Notes: a model not told the origin generated them from the sequence alone. Shown: positions 32,990-43,070, numbered from the stretch's first letter. The stretch is 64,000 nt of DNA from Poriferisodalis sp965116245 (GCA_965116245.1 OZ220497.1:1550001-1614000); one strand, 5' to 3'. Program-made: numbers and translations.

Positions 32990-34149
32990 TACCCGGGCCT
33001 CGGCGCGAAGGCGTGCTCGTACACGTATCGGGCGATTGCGGCGCCGAAGAGCGGCGGAACGGCGTTACCGATCTGGCGGGCGATCTCGATCTTGGTGCCC
33101 TCAAAGATGTACCAGTCGGGGAACGACTGCAGCCGTGCGCCCTCCCGATGCGAGATCACCCGATCCTCAACAGGATGTAGGTATCGGCCTTTTTCGGGCT
33201 TGAAGAACTCAGTTCGGATCGTCGCTGCTGGCCGATCCCACCAAAGGCGTCCCATCACGTCGGTCGTACCAGTCGGCTTGTTCGCCCAACACGCTGGCGT
33301 TATATCGGGCCGGTTCTTCATCAGATCGAACCGATTGCCGCCCGGCGGGATCGCCTGGTACCTCTCAATCGACGTCTGGGTCGGGCGGCGCCCAAAATGC
33401 AGGTGCTGACCCCCACACTCATCGAAGTGAGGATCGAACCCGGCAGTTCGCGGCGGGAGATCACCGATCGCCTCACGGGCCGTCCTATACGGGATCTCGG
33501 CTTGCGAGCCCGGGCCTCGCAACGGCGCTGGCGGCCAACGTAGTTCGCCCTCATGTCCGCGAACTGCCACGAGAATCCCGCGGAGTCGCGTTTGAGGAAC
33601 CCCGTAATCGGCGGCATTCAACACACCGTAGGCAGCCGTATACGCGCAGAGTTCCGAGTCAGTCTCAAGCAAGTGCAACAACTCGCCGAACTGTGCCGAC
33701 CGCTGGAACTCGCGCACGTTCTCGATCACGAAAGCCTTGGGACGAATAGTGCGCACAGCGTCAAGGAAGTGCTTCCAGAGCCCGTTGAGCTGCGCGCGAC
33801 TGATATCGTCGCGATCACGGCCGAGCGGACTGAAACCCTGACAAGGTGGTCCACCGATGATCAGGTCAGCTTCCGGGTACTCCGGGCGATCCTCAATGTC
33901 GCCAGCGAAAACCTCGCACCCAAAGTTCCGCTCGAACGTGTTTGCCGCAGCGACCTCGTGCTCAACAGCGAATACCGGAACAAAACCTAAGTCGGCGAGG
34001 TGAAAGCCGAGACTCAAACCCCCCGCACCCGCGAACAGGTCGATCGTCGTGATCGCTCCGGGCTTTTCCGCCATTGGTCCCTGACCATGAGCTTCGACCG
34101 TTGGTTCCTCCCCCAACGCCGTCATCTGCTTGTTGAACACTCGTTGCAC
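32989..34149 (-). CDS. DNA (cytosine-5-)-methyltransferase, partner of NaeI-like endonuclease
   Basis: A 386-residue C5 cytosine methyltransferase. Conserved motifs: I (TIDLFAGAGGLSLGF), IV with the catalytic Cys (GGPPCQGFSPLG), VI (FVIENV), VIII (PQTRLRG), IX (ARLQSFP) and X (QIGNAVPP). The target-recognition domain lies between motifs VIII and IX. ATG at 34149 is taken; an in-frame ATG at 34074 with CAGGGA upstream starts only 11 residues before motif I and may be the true start. It protects host sites from the overlapping NaeI-like enzyme. About 300 bases separate it from tRNA-Leu; nothing else is evident there. Confidence 0.92.
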   Translation of the reverse strand: MQRVFNKQMTALGEEPTVEAHGQGPMAEKPGAITTIDLFAGAGGLSLGFHLADLGFVPVFAVEHEVAAANTFERNFGCEVFAGDIEDRPEYPEADLIIGGPPCQGFSPLGRDRDDISRAQLNGLWKHFLDAVRTIRPKAFVIENVREFQRSAQFGELLHLLETDSELCAYTAAYGVLNAADYGVPQTRLRGILVAVRGHEGELRWPPAPLRGPGSQAEIPYRTAREAIGDLPPRTAGFDPHFDECGGQHLHFGRRPTQTSIERYQAIPPGGNRFDLMKNRPDITPACWANKPTGTTDVMGRLWWDRPAATIRTEFFKPEKGRYLHPVEDRVISHREGARLQSFPDWYIFEGTKIEIARQIGNAVPPLFGAAIARYVYEHAFAPRPG

Positions 34150-34447
34150 AGCACTCTCTCCACGCGATTACCCAGCTCTCCCGGAGGGGGAAGCCGAAGT
34201 AACCGTACGCAGCGGGTGTGAAACAGAACTAAGCGCCTCGATTGCAGCGAGCCACCTGCCCCTCGATGGGCTCTGCAGACACTCACAACACGATCTGTTC
34301 CATCAAGACGACCGTAGACGCTGCCGGGTCGCTTCCCGTGGTTCCCCTACGAATCTGAACCTTCTATCTCACCGAACCCAGCAACCCGACCCCCAAAAAA
34401 CGCGAAGCGCCATAAAATCGGCGCATATGAGGTCACTGTGCTGTCCG

Positions 34448-34533
34448 GCCCGGGTGGCGTAACTGGTAGACGCAGAGGGCTTAAACCCCTCGGCTCCCTA
34501 GGGAGCGTGCGGGTTCGAGTCCCGCCCCGGGCA
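34448..34533 (+). tRNA. tRNA-Leu (anticodon UAA)
   Basis: Acceptor strands GCCCGGG (34448-34454) and CCCGGGC (34526-34532) pair perfectly. The anticodon arm GAGGG-CTTAAAC-CCCTC gives anticodon TAA. A long variable arm (GGCTCCCTAGGGAGC region) marks a class II tRNA. T-arm GGGTTCGAGTCCC. CCA is encoded at 34534-34536. Confidence 0.95.
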
Positions 34534-34546
34534 CCACCGGCCGCAC

Positions 34547-34624
34547 CAGATCACAGCATCGGGTCAGAGCGCCAGGTCACGGCATCTAGTCCCAGCGGCA
34601 AGTCACGGTGCCGAGCCACAGAGT
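34547..34624. repeat. 26-bp degenerate tandem repeat, three copies
   Basis: Units start at 34547, 34573 and 34599, each beginning CA(G/A)(A/G)TCAC. They lie between tRNA-Leu and the P450 gene. No function evident. Confidence 0.6.
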
Positions 34625-34725
34625 CTCAGCCTGAATCTCTGAGTTCTGAGGCTTCGTGTTTTGAGTCTCTGAAACCCTTGTTGCTTGAGTACCGTGCGCA
34701 AGTAGCCCTGCGCTACCGTGCTGTC

Positions 34726-35994
34726 ATGCGCAAGTGGAACACCGACCTACCAAACATGATGGAGCCGTGGTTCTGGAAGCAGCCAGCCGATCTCATTGAC
34801 TCAGTTATCGTGCGCTATCACGCCGAAGCGTCGCTGGACTGGTTTGAGGAGCCCGACTACGACGGTCTGGTCCCCGTGGGCCCAGGCTATTGGTGTGTCA
34901 CTCGCCACGCCGATGTTGCCGCAATCTCGCGCAACACTGAGGTTTTCAGTTCCGCGGCAGGTATCACTCTGCTGGACGCGCCACCTGAGTTCACCGAGTT
35001 CTTCAGCTCCATGATCGCCATGGATGATCCACGTCACGCCCGTCTGCGGCGCATTGTTGCCAAGGGCTTCACGCCGAAAATGCTGGCCGATCTAGACGGC
35101 AGCGTGCAGGCCGCGGCGGCTGAGATTGTGGACTCGGTTTGTGAGCAGGGTCGCTGCGATTTCGTGACCGAGGTAGCGGCGGCGCTTCCGCTCAGGATTG
35201 TCTGCGACCTGATGGGCATACCGCGTTCTGAGTATCAAGGCGTTTTTGAAGCCACGAACGTCATCCTGGGTGTGGGCGATCCGGAGTATCAGCCCGAAGA
35301 GGTCGATTTCTTGACTGCGCTACTTACTGCTGGTGGCCAGTTAGCCGAACTCATGAAGGATGTCGCGCGGGCCAAGCGCGGCGGCGACGGCACCGATCTC
35401 ACGACCATGCTCGTCAACGCCGAGTTGCCCGACGATCAGTTGAGCGAGGCCGACTTAGCGAGCTTCTTTGTGCTGCTGGTGGTGGCGGGTAATGAGACAA
35501 CCCGAAACGCCATCTCTTGGGGCCTCAAGTACCTCACTGACCACCCAGATCAGCGAGCCATTTGGGCCGCTGACTTTGAAGGTGTCGCACCTACTGCGAT
35601 TGAGGAAATTGTGCGGCTATCCAGCCCGGTGGGCTACATGCGAAGAACCCTCACCCGCGACTTCGTCTTTGAGGGCTGTGAGATGGCTGAGGGCGAGAAA
35701 GTTGCCATGTTTTACGTGGCCGCTAATCGTGACCCCGCCGTCTTTGACGACCCATACAAGTTTGATGTGCTGCGAGACCCAAATCCACAGTACGGGTTTG
35801 GCGGACCTGGCCCGCACTATTGCATGGGCGCGCACTTGGCGCGCCGCGAGATGACCGTGATGTTCCGTGAACTGTTCAGCCGTTTGCCCGACATCGTCGC
35901 AGTCAACGAACCCGACACCCTCCAGGCAGCGTTCATTCACGGCGTGAAGCACCTTGATGCTGAGTTCACGCCGACAGCGCCGTTGGCGGCGTGA
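34726..35994 (+). CDS. Cytochrome P450
   Basis: A 422-residue soluble heme monooxygenase. Motifs: I-helix oxygen-activation site VVAGNETTR (about 254-262), K-helix EEIVR (about 294-298), and heme loop FGGPGPHYCMGAHLAR with the thiolate Cys near 366. The heme loop and DDPRHARLRRIVAKGFTP resemble the actinobacterial CYP124/125/142 groups that hydroxylate sterol and branched lipid side chains, but substrate is inferred only. ATG at 34726 fits family length; the frame stays open upstream through the tRNA-Leu and is not coding there. The stop overlaps ino1 by GTGA, an unexpected coupling. Confidence 0.93.
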   Translation: MRKWNTDLPNMMEPWFWKQPADLIDSVIVRYHAEASLDWFEEPDYDGLVPVGPGYWCVTRHADVAAISRNTEVFSSAAGITLLDAPPEFTEFFSSMIAMDDPRHARLRRIVAKGFTPKMLADLDGSVQAAAAEIVDSVCEQGRCDFVTEVAAALPLRIVCDLMGIPRSEYQGVFEATNVILGVGDPEYQPEEVDFLTALLTAGGQLAELMKDVARAKRGGDGTDLTTMLVNAELPDDQLSEADLASFFVLLVVAGNETTRNAISWGLKYLTDHPDQRAIWAADFEGVAPTAIEEIVRLSSPVGYMRRTLTRDFVFEGCEMAEGEKVAMFYVAANRDPAVFDDPYKFDVLRDPNPQYGFGGPGPHYCMGAHLARREMTVMFRELFSRLPDIVAVNEPDTLQAAFIHGVKHLDAEFTPTAPLAA

Positions 35995-37292
35995 CCCAAC
36001 CTCAGATAGCGCCCGCTACGGGCAAGCTCGGCGTGCTGACGCCTGGCATGGGTGCAGTGGCGACCACCCTTATAGCCGGTGTGCTGGCTGCACGGTCCGG
36101 CTTGGCGGTGCCCATTGGTTCAGTGAGCCAGATGGCCCATATACGTTTGGGCGGACGCTCTGATGGTCGCAACCCGCTGATCCGCGACTTTGTGCCCCTC
36201 GCCTGCCTTGATGATCTTGTCTTCGGCGGCTGGGACCCAATCACGCCCAACGCACTCGAGGGCGCTCGTGCCGCCGGAGTGCTTGAAGAACGTGACCTGG
36301 GGGTCATATCAGGCGAGCTGGAGGGGATTGTCGCGATGGATGCCGTGTTTGACCCGCGCTGGGTCAGTCGGCTTGAGGGCACCCGCACAAAGCCGCCAAT
36401 GGGCAAGCTGGAGGCGACTCAGGCGCTGATGGCCGATATTGAGCGGTTTCGTGCGGAGAACGAGTGCGATCGGCTCGTGATGGTGTGGTGCGGGTCGACG
36501 GAGGCGTACCAGGAACCCAGCGGGGTGCATTCCAGCGTTGAAGCGTTCGAAGCCGGGCTCGCAGCTAATGACGACAACATCTCACCCAGCCAGCTCTACG
36601 CCTACGCAGCCATTATGAGCGATGTCCCGTTTGCTAACGGAGCGCCGAACCTAGCCGTCGATACTCCGGCCATGACAGAACTGGCGGCGCGGCGCGGTGT
36701 GCCGGTCGCTGGAAAGGACTTCAAGACCGGCCAGACGCTGATGAAGACGCTGGTGGCGCCGGGACTTAAGGCTCGCATGCTGGGTCTGCGGGGCTGGTAC
36801 TCCACCAACATTTTGGGGAATCGTGATGGCGAGGTTCTGGACGATCCCGAGAATTTCAAGACTAAGGAGACATCCAAGCTGGGTGTCCTTGACACCATTT
36901 TGCAGCCTGAAACGTATCCCGATCTCTACAGCGAAATTGATCATGTTGTGCGCATCAACTACTACCCACCGCGCGGCGATAACAAAGAGGGTTGGGACAA
37001 CATCGACATCTTTGGCTGGCTTGGCTACCCGATGCAGATCAAGATTGATTTTTTGTGCCGCGATTCCATCTTGGCGGCACCGATCGTGCTTGACCTGGCG
37101 CTGTTTTTGGACTTGGCCCAGCGCACGGGCCAAGGTGGGGTGCAGGAGTGGCTGTCGTTCTACTTCAAGGCTCCCCAGTCGGCCGATCTGGCTGGTCCAG
37201 AGCACGATCTGTTCATTCAGCAAACAAAGCTGAAGAACACGCTGCGCGAGTGGATGGGCGAACAGCCAGTTACACACTCTGATGCTGGCTGA
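35991..37292 (+). CDS. ino1: myo-Inositol-1-phosphate synthase
   Basis: NAD-dependent enzyme converting glucose-6-phosphate to inositol-1-phosphate, the first step to phosphatidylinositol and mycothiol in actinobacteria. The 433-residue protein starts with a Rossmann-like GVLTPGMGAVATTLIAGV loop and carries the family segments VWCGSTEAYQ, PFANGAPNL, GKDFKTGQTLMKT (catalytic lysines), the RGWYSTNILGNRDG block and KIDFLCRDSILAAPIVLDL. The GTG start overlaps the P450 stop. A strong hairpin follows the stop. Confidence 0.93.
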   Translation: MTQPQIAPATGKLGVLTPGMGAVATTLIAGVLAARSGLAVPIGSVSQMAHIRLGGRSDGRNPLIRDFVPLACLDDLVFGGWDPITPNALEGARAAGVLEERDLGVISGELEGIVAMDAVFDPRWVSRLEGTRTKPPMGKLEATQALMADIERFRAENECDRLVMVWCGSTEAYQEPSGVHSSVEAFEAGLAANDDNISPSQLYAYAAIMSDVPFANGAPNLAVDTPAMTELAARRGVPVAGKDFKTGQTLMKTLVAPGLKARMLGLRGWYSTNILGNRDGEVLDDPENFKTKETSKLGVLDTILQPETYPDLYSEIDHVVRINYYPPRGDNKEGWDNIDIFGWLGYPMQIKIDFLCRDSILAAPIVLDLALFLDLAQRTGQGGVQEWLSFYFKAPQSADLAGPEHDLFIQQTKLKNTLREWMGEQPVTHSDAG

Positions 37293-37310
37293 TTGTTCGG
37301 CTGGCTAACA

Positions 37311-37339
37311 CCGGGGGTTGGCTGAGAGTCAGCCCCCGG
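37311..37339 (+). terminator. Hairpin after ino1
   Basis: GGCTGA-GAG-TCAGCC forms a perfect 6-bp stem, extended after a 4-base bulge by CCGGG/CCCGG. It starts 19 bases after the ino1 stop. No clear U-tract follows. Confidence 0.5.
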
Positions 37340-37364
37340 CGAGTAGGGCTGTCCGCGACGAGAA

Positions 37365-37877
37365 GTGACCGGCTCTAGCGTTTCTGGTGTGCTGTATCTC
37401 ATCCGTCACGCTTCGGCGGGGGATCGCCGCGGGTGGCACGGCGATGACAGTACGCGACCGTTGGATGCGATCGGTCAGGCCCAAGCGGGCGCCATCGCGG
37501 CTTGGCTGGCCAGTGCATCGATCCGGCGGGTGTGCTCCAGTCCCAGCATTCGCTGCATCCAGACTGTAAAGCCGCTCGCAGCTCAGTTCGGGCTGGATGT
37601 GGTGTTATCTGCTGAACTTGCCGAGGGGGCTGAAGGTAATCGAGCTGAAGCTGTGCTCGAAGGCGTGTGTACTGAACCCGGCGACAGCGTGCTGTGCAGT
37701 CACGGAGATGTAATTCCCAAGGTGCTACTGCGTATGGCTCGTCGGGGAATTGACGTAGACCCGACTCGCTGCAAGAAGGCCTCTATCTGGGAGCTCCATG
37801 TGGCCGATGGCACCATCGTTCACGGTGTGTACAGATCCCCTCGCAACCTTGGGCTTCGACGCGAGGATCTTGCGTGA
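37365..37877 (+). CDS. Histidine phosphatase family protein (SixA-like)
   Basis: A 170-residue member of the phosphoglycerate-mutase-like superfamily. The phospho-acceptor histidine is in LYLIRHASAGD (RH motif), the second catalytic histidine in VLCSHGDVIP, and Arg in SSPSIRCIQT completes the pocket. SixA acts on phosphohistidine in signalling proteins, but short family members also act on small phosphate esters. GTG start at 37365. The next gene may overlap or follow closely. Confidence 0.88.
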   Translation: MTGSSVSGVLYLIRHASAGDRRGWHGDDSTRPLDAIGQAQAGAIAAWLASASIRRVCSSPSIRCIQTVKPLAAQFGLDVVLSAELAEGAEGNRAEAVLEGVCTEPGDSVLCSHGDVIPKVLLRMARRGIDVDPTRCKKASIWELHVADGTIVHGVYRSPRNLGLRREDLA

Positions 37878-37899
37878 GTGTCATTCGGCGTGCCGCCGC

Positions 37900-38856
37900 G
37901 TGAGGGTCGCTCGTGCTCAAACCCCAGGCCGCCGCAAGGGCTGGGGATTGGCGGCATTGGGAATGCTGCTGGTATCAACCGATTCCTTGTGGGTGCGCGC
38001 CTCGGGCGCTGACGCCATCGACATCGCATTCGTTGTGGGAGTGCTCTCGCTGGCGCTCTATGGCGCACTGGCTCTTAGGAGGCTGGCGACAACCTGGTCA
38101 TCGCTACGGACAGATAGCCGACCGCTGTTAGCTGTAGGTGTACTTGGTGCCGTTAGTCAACTGGCGTTCATCTCGGCGATCACCCGAACAGAAATCCCTA
38201 ACGTGGTCGCGATAGTCGCCTCGGCTCCGTTATTGGCCAGCGGACTCGCCTGGGTTGTACTGCGCGAACGCATCTCTCGACGTGTCGCTGTGGGCATAGC
38301 ACTAACCATTTTGGGTATTGGCATGGTTGTGTCAACGTCGGTTGGTTCGCCGGATCTGCTGGGGGATGCGCTGGCCGTCGTAGCAGTGGCTGCGTTCGCC
38401 GCTAGCACTGTTGTTTGGCGTCGTCATCGGGACATGAGCCGAATCGTGGGCCTCGCACTGTCCGCCCTGATGGTGGTGATTGTCACCGGATTCGCGGCGA
38501 ATCCAACTCTGATGGACGCTAAGGCGTTGGCGGCGGTGTTGGCTATGGGGTTGGTTTGTAATCCGTTGGGCCGATTGGCCTACAGCAACGCTCCCCGGTA
38601 CGCGCCCGCCAGCGAGGTGGCATTGTTCGCGCCGGTGGAGACTGTGGCCGGTATCGTGTGGGCCGCCGTGTTCTTGAGCGAGTACCCGCAGCCAATAGCG
38701 GTGTCAGGAGCGGTCGTAGTGGTCTTCGGCATGGTGTACGCCACGCTGCTGGATCGGACTACTGCCGAGCGGTGTCGTGGAGCTGGTCCATATAGGGCAT
38801 CGCCAACTCGGCGAATTGAGCCCGATCAGCCACAACTCCAGCCTAGGAGCCCTTAA
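37900..38856 (+). CDS. EamA/DMT-family membrane transporter
   Basis: A 318-residue protein with about ten hydrophobic helices arranged as two EamA repeats; segments include AALGMLLVSTDSLWV, AVGVLGAVSQLAFISAI, IVASAPLLASGLAWVVLRE and a second-repeat ALFAPVETVAGIVWAAVFLSEY. The ARG-E-rich loop ends and FxxPxxA pattern fit drug/metabolite exporters. GTG at 37900 gives the natural start (VRVARAQTPGRRKGWG). The C-terminal 30 residues are polar. Substrate unknown. Confidence 0.85.
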   Translation: MRVARAQTPGRRKGWGLAALGMLLVSTDSLWVRASGADAIDIAFVVGVLSLALYGALALRRLATTWSSLRTDSRPLLAVGVLGAVSQLAFISAITRTEIPNVVAIVASAPLLASGLAWVVLRERISRRVAVGIALTILGIGMVVSTSVGSPDLLGDALAVVAVAAFAASTVVWRRHRDMSRIVGLALSALMVVIVTGFAANPTLMDAKALAAVLAMGLVCNPLGRLAYSNAPRYAPASEVALFAPVETVAGIVWAAVFLSEYPQPIAVSGAVVVVFGMVYATLLDRTTAERCRGAGPYRASPTRRIEPDQPQLQPRSP

Positions 38857-38909
38857 ACCGGCTGATCCACCGAGCCAGCCAGCACCTCTTTTGCTTGTAG
38901 CGTGCATTT

Positions 38910-40080
38910 ATGTTGACGCGACTTGAGGTTGACGGGTTCAAGAATCTCCGCTCGGTCGCCATCGATTTTGGGCCTTTCACGTGCATCGCAGGCGAGAACG
39001 GCGCTGGCAAATCTAACGTCTTCGATGCCATCGAATTCTTGAGCCTGCTCTCGTCGCGGACTCTCATGGAAGCCGCTCAAAATCGGCGAAGCCCACAAGC
39101 ACCTCGGGTTCAAACACTCAAAGGGAGAGTTTCGCGATCGCGTAGTGACCGGGAGGCGGTCTGGAGGACCTTTTCTTTCAACTCAGGAGCACGAGGGCGA
39201 CCGGATGATCGTGATTCATCAAGACGGGGGCAGTCGCGGCAAGCCGAAGCCCGCTTCAGCCGATCGGGCTCCTACAACCGTCGTCAGCACCATCACTGGG
39301 GCTGACGATCCCACAATTCTTGCGGCGCGCCGCGAGATGCAGAGTTGGAAACAGTTGGCACTCGAACCTTCAGCACTTCGAGCGTCCGACCGTTACTCCG
39401 ATCCTCGCTGGATGGCACCGAACGGCCGCCACCTAGCCGCCACCCTCTACCGAATAGCTACGCGTCAGCCCGACATGGGGAGCGATCCGGACCCTGTCGG
39501 CGTGTACGCCCGGGTAGCTAACCGACTCAGCTTGCTAACGGGCCTTGGTGTACGCGGGGTAAGAGTTGTCGCCGAAGACACGCTGGAACTAATCACGCTA
39601 ATGCTGGAGGAATCGAACGGAGTCGAACTGCCAGCCCGCTCGCTGTCCGAAGGCACTCTTCGCTTCCTAGCACTTGCGGTCCTAGCCGAAGATCCCGAGA
39701 CTAGCGGGGTTATCTGCATGGAAGAACCAGAGAACGGGATTCATCCGGCCAACCTCAGCGCCATGGCTAACCTTTTAAGGGATCTCGCGTGTGATCCCCT
39801 AGACGAGCCTGGAGAGGTTAATCCGTTCCGCCAGGTGATCGCCAACACGCACTCTCCCGCGTTGGTGCAACTCCTCGAACCCGAGGATCTCCTCTTCGCA
39901 ACTGCCGATGCTACGCCATGTGGAAATGGGGCAGTCGCGCGCTCTCTGCGACTAGCACCTTTGAAAGGAACCTGGCGCGACGGTCGGAGTTCGGTAGCTC
40001 CCATATTCAAAATGGAGATTCTCCCATACTTGACCCACCCAGTAGACAGCCAGCTTTCGCTCGACACCCTTGCAGGATGA
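38910..40080 (+). pseudogene. AAA (SMC/RecF-like) ATPase gene, frameshifted with probable internal deletion
   Basis: Remnant of an AAA15/AAA21-type ATPase. Frame one starts at 38910 (MLTRLEVDGFKNLRSV) with Walker A AGENGAGKSNVFDA, and reads well to about 39080 (TLMEAAQ). From about 39070 the similarity moves to the next frame: IGEAHKHLGFKH, VVTGRRSGGPFLST, HQDGGSRGKP, TILAARREMQSWKQLALEPSALRA, then signature LSEGTLRFLALAVL, Walker B CMEEPENGIHP and ANTHSP, ending at 40080. Intact relatives, as I recall them, have roughly 100 more residues between these blocks, so a deletion rather than a single-base slip is likely. Such ATPases usually pair with the next gene in defence-like modules. Confidence 0.75.
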
Positions 40081-40332
40081 GCTATCGCGCAGTATTGCTC
40101 GCTGACGGCTCATCCGGGTTCGAAGGATGATCTCGGGCTCCCGGACATCTCGCGAATCGAGCATCAACCCGATCCGATAAAGTTACTCCGGCGCGCCGTT
40201 AATACAGCTTCAGGATTCTCTGGTCGAAGGCTCGAACGGTTCAAACAGCAATTTAGCAAGCATCGTCGGCTTCTTCTCCAGCGACTTGAACCGCGAAACT
40301 TAGCTGCAGTATGCGCATGGGTCTTACATTAG
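40077..40332 (+). pseudogene. Remnant of the ATPase partner gene (DUF4276-like), internally deleted
   Basis: An ATG at 40077 overlaps the ATPase stop (ATGA) and opens with MSYRAVLLADGSS, the expected N-terminus of the small protein that follows such ATPases. After 17 codons the frame stops; from 40126 the +1 frame gives DDLGLPDISRIEHQPDP, then ASGFSGRRLERF and HRRLLLQRLEP, resembling the C-terminal part of the same family, ending at TAG 40332. The middle of the protein, about 100 residues, is absent. The end overlaps the 3' end of the FN3 gene on the other strand. Family name is tentative. Confidence 0.55.
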
Positions 40333-41169
40333 TTTGAGTAGTAGTCTTAGTAGTCTTATTGCTAGGCGCTCCGCGTTTGCTGCTGATAGTGTGCTGCTGT
40401 CTAGGTTGATGCAGTATTCGGTGGATCTGGAGCCGTTACCGTTAGTGTTCACAGCTCGTAGTTGTACACATACTTGTTTGTTGTCTGGGTCGGTGAGCTC
40501 AAACTCGGTAGTAGACGCGTTGGAGCCGGGCACTGTCGACCAGTCCGACCAGCTACCGCCGTTACTGCCGCGTGTTCGCAGCCGGTATTCGTATCTGACG
40601 ATCGAGCTATCACCTGGGTCTTGCCAACTCAGATAAACAGTTCCTGTTCTAGCCCGTACCGTGACTTGTGGCTTGGTAGGAACAACCGGCTTATCTGTGC
40701 GTGGCTGCGTACCAACAGTACCACCGCCTCCTCCACCGCCGCTGCCGCCTGAAGGTGGCCGAGTAGCAGAAGTAGTCGCTGTTGTTGTTGCAGTAGTTGT
40801 AGCAGTAGTGGCGGGAGTGGTGGTTACCGCAGCCGTCGTCGTTGGCGCGGCGGTGGTAGAGAACGTCTTTTGCACGCGATCACTACTCAACGCGCTACAA
40901 GCAGTCTCCGAAGCGTGATTAGCGTTGCGTCCTTCAATCTCCATAATATAGCTAGTCGAAGGACTCAAACCAGTAAAACTATGCGGCGACCCCGTCACAC
41001 TATCATCAAGCGAACCCGGCACCAAAACAAAAGAAGTCGTAAACAGCTTAACAACATAACTAGTCGCTGAACAGGAACCCGTCCCAGCCTCCCACGACAC
41101 ATCCGCCGACGTGCTCTTCGGAGTAACCGCAACATTCGTAGGCGCAGCCGGCTTCACACCAACCACGAC

Positions 41170-41256
41170 AGTAGTAGTCGTCGTAGTAGTTGTGGTGGTA
41201 GTTGTAGTAGTTGTAGTAGTCGTCGTTGTGGTAGTTGTACTGCTAGTTGTGGTTGG
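41170..41256. repeat. Threonine-coding trinucleotide repeat (third stalk)
   Basis: GTA/GTC/GTT/GTG triplets on the plus strand, coding a Thr run on the minus strand between two FN3 domains. Triplet slippage would change stalk length without a frameshift. Confidence 0.8.
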
Positions 41257-41557
41257 TGAAGCAGCGTTAGTCCTCGCTGAAGCAGCATTTGAGTACGGCC
41301 CCCAACCCGCACTGTTACGAGCACGAACCTGAAACCGATACAAAGTGCCAACATCCAACCCAGAAACAATATGAGCAGTCGTGTCAGCATTCGAACTAGC
41401 AATATTCTTCGCACTACTCCAACTACCAGTGCCTTTTCGTTGACGATACTGATATCCAGCAATCGAATCATCGTCAGGATCAGTCCACCGCAACGTTATT
41501 GACCGCTTAGACACCGCAGACGCAGACAACCCCGTAGGCTTCGCAGGCTTAGGCAAA

Positions 41558-41640
41558 GTAGTCGTTGTTGTAGTCGTAGTGGTAGTAGTCGTTGTAGTGG
41601 TAGTGGTAGTAGTCGTCGTGCTAGTCGTAGTGGTTGTTGA
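41558..41640. repeat. Threonine-coding trinucleotide repeat (second stalk)
   Basis: Another GTN triplet array coding about 25 Thr residues on the minus strand, between the second and third FN3 domains of the interrupted gene. Confidence 0.8.
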
Positions 41641-41935
41641 AGCGCTCGTGGTGGCCGTCACCACATCGGAAGCGGGACCGTTACCTCCGTCGTTAACAGC
41701 TCGTATCCGGAAACTATACTGCGTACCAGCGTCAAGACGCTTAAACACGTGACTGCCAGTATCGGCATCGCTGCCACCTATATTAGTCCAGCTACTCCAA
41801 CTGCCGCCACCTTTTCGTTGTTGGTATTGATACCTCTTGATCGAATCATCGTCAGGATCAGTCCACTGTATCCCCAACGAGTTGGAGGACGCCACCCACG
41901 ACGACAACCCGGAAGGCTTCGCAGGCTTCGGAATC

Positions 41936-42071
<136 letters not shown>

Positions 42072-43018
42072 TCGCAGACGGATCCGGACACGAAGTTGGG
42101 CCATCATCATTACAAATCGTCAACCTAATCGCATTCGAAGACCACCCCATGTCACGCAGATTCTTACCATCGCCATGAAGCCTGCCAACTGCCTGACCCT
42201 GAGAATTTCTCGTCAGATGGGAAATACCGGAATGACGGGCAGGCTAAAGCAAAATAGTCTCATCAGACTCAGCAGTAATATCACCAAAAACACGCACCTT
42301 AAACGTGGCCGACTTTGCACCACCAGCTACCTTAACATTATCGTAATTCCCAGATACCCCAGACGCAATAATACAATAATCACTGGAACCCGGGCTAGAA
42401 CAATTCGAAGCTTGCGAAGCACTACTATACGTATTCGACCGACCTGTAAGATCTATGAGAATCGGCAAACCATCCGAATGCACTTTCTGAGACAAACTCA
42501 CCTTAACTGTAACATCAGTATACCCGGAATCGCCCTCAACAACATTCACATCATCATCTTCAACCGAAAACGTAATCTGTTCATCTTTCCGATCTTCGCA
42601 CGTTCTAGTGGATTCCGCACCAGCACCATTTACGTTGACTGCACGAATCTTCACGCAAACACGAGTAGTCGTAGAACCACTTAGCGCAGTAAACTCATGA
42701 GTCGAAGTGGAAGCACTCGAATCCGGAATCGTCGCCCAAGCACTCGTCTGGCTCGTCAGACTCGTCTCATACAGATACTGAAACTGCCAACTCGTAATCG
42801 AAATAACACCCGGATCCTTCCAGAACACATCCACCTTGCCATCAGAACTCACCGCCACCCAAGGCCGCGGAGCCTTCTGTGGAACTGAACCCTGCCCAGA
42901 AACCGGCTGCGGAACCAAACTCAACCCCGCCGCCAACAACGCAGCCGTCGCTACCAACAACCCCCAACGACGCAACCGGAACCTACCCACACCAGCACCC
43001 CAACCACGATGCGGGGGC

Positions 43019-43030
43019 GGGGGGGGGGGG
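43019..43030. repeat. 12-nt G (minus-strand C) homopolymer upstream of the FN3 gene
   Basis: Twelve G in a row on the plus strand, 29-40 bases upstream of the GTG at 42990. On the minus strand an ATG at 43070 with GAGGAG at 43080-43085 reads through this tract but in the wrong frame for the FN3 protein. One added or two lost bases would join the frames. Confidence 0.9.
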
Positions 43031-43070
43031 TGGGCGCGGCATCGGGCCGTCGGCCATCAACGCTTGTCAT

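Noticed and set aside
34438..34725. N-terminal extension of the P450 frame
   Set aside because: It runs through tRNA-Leu and a degenerate tandem repeat and has no P450 likeness; the ATG at 34726 matches family length.
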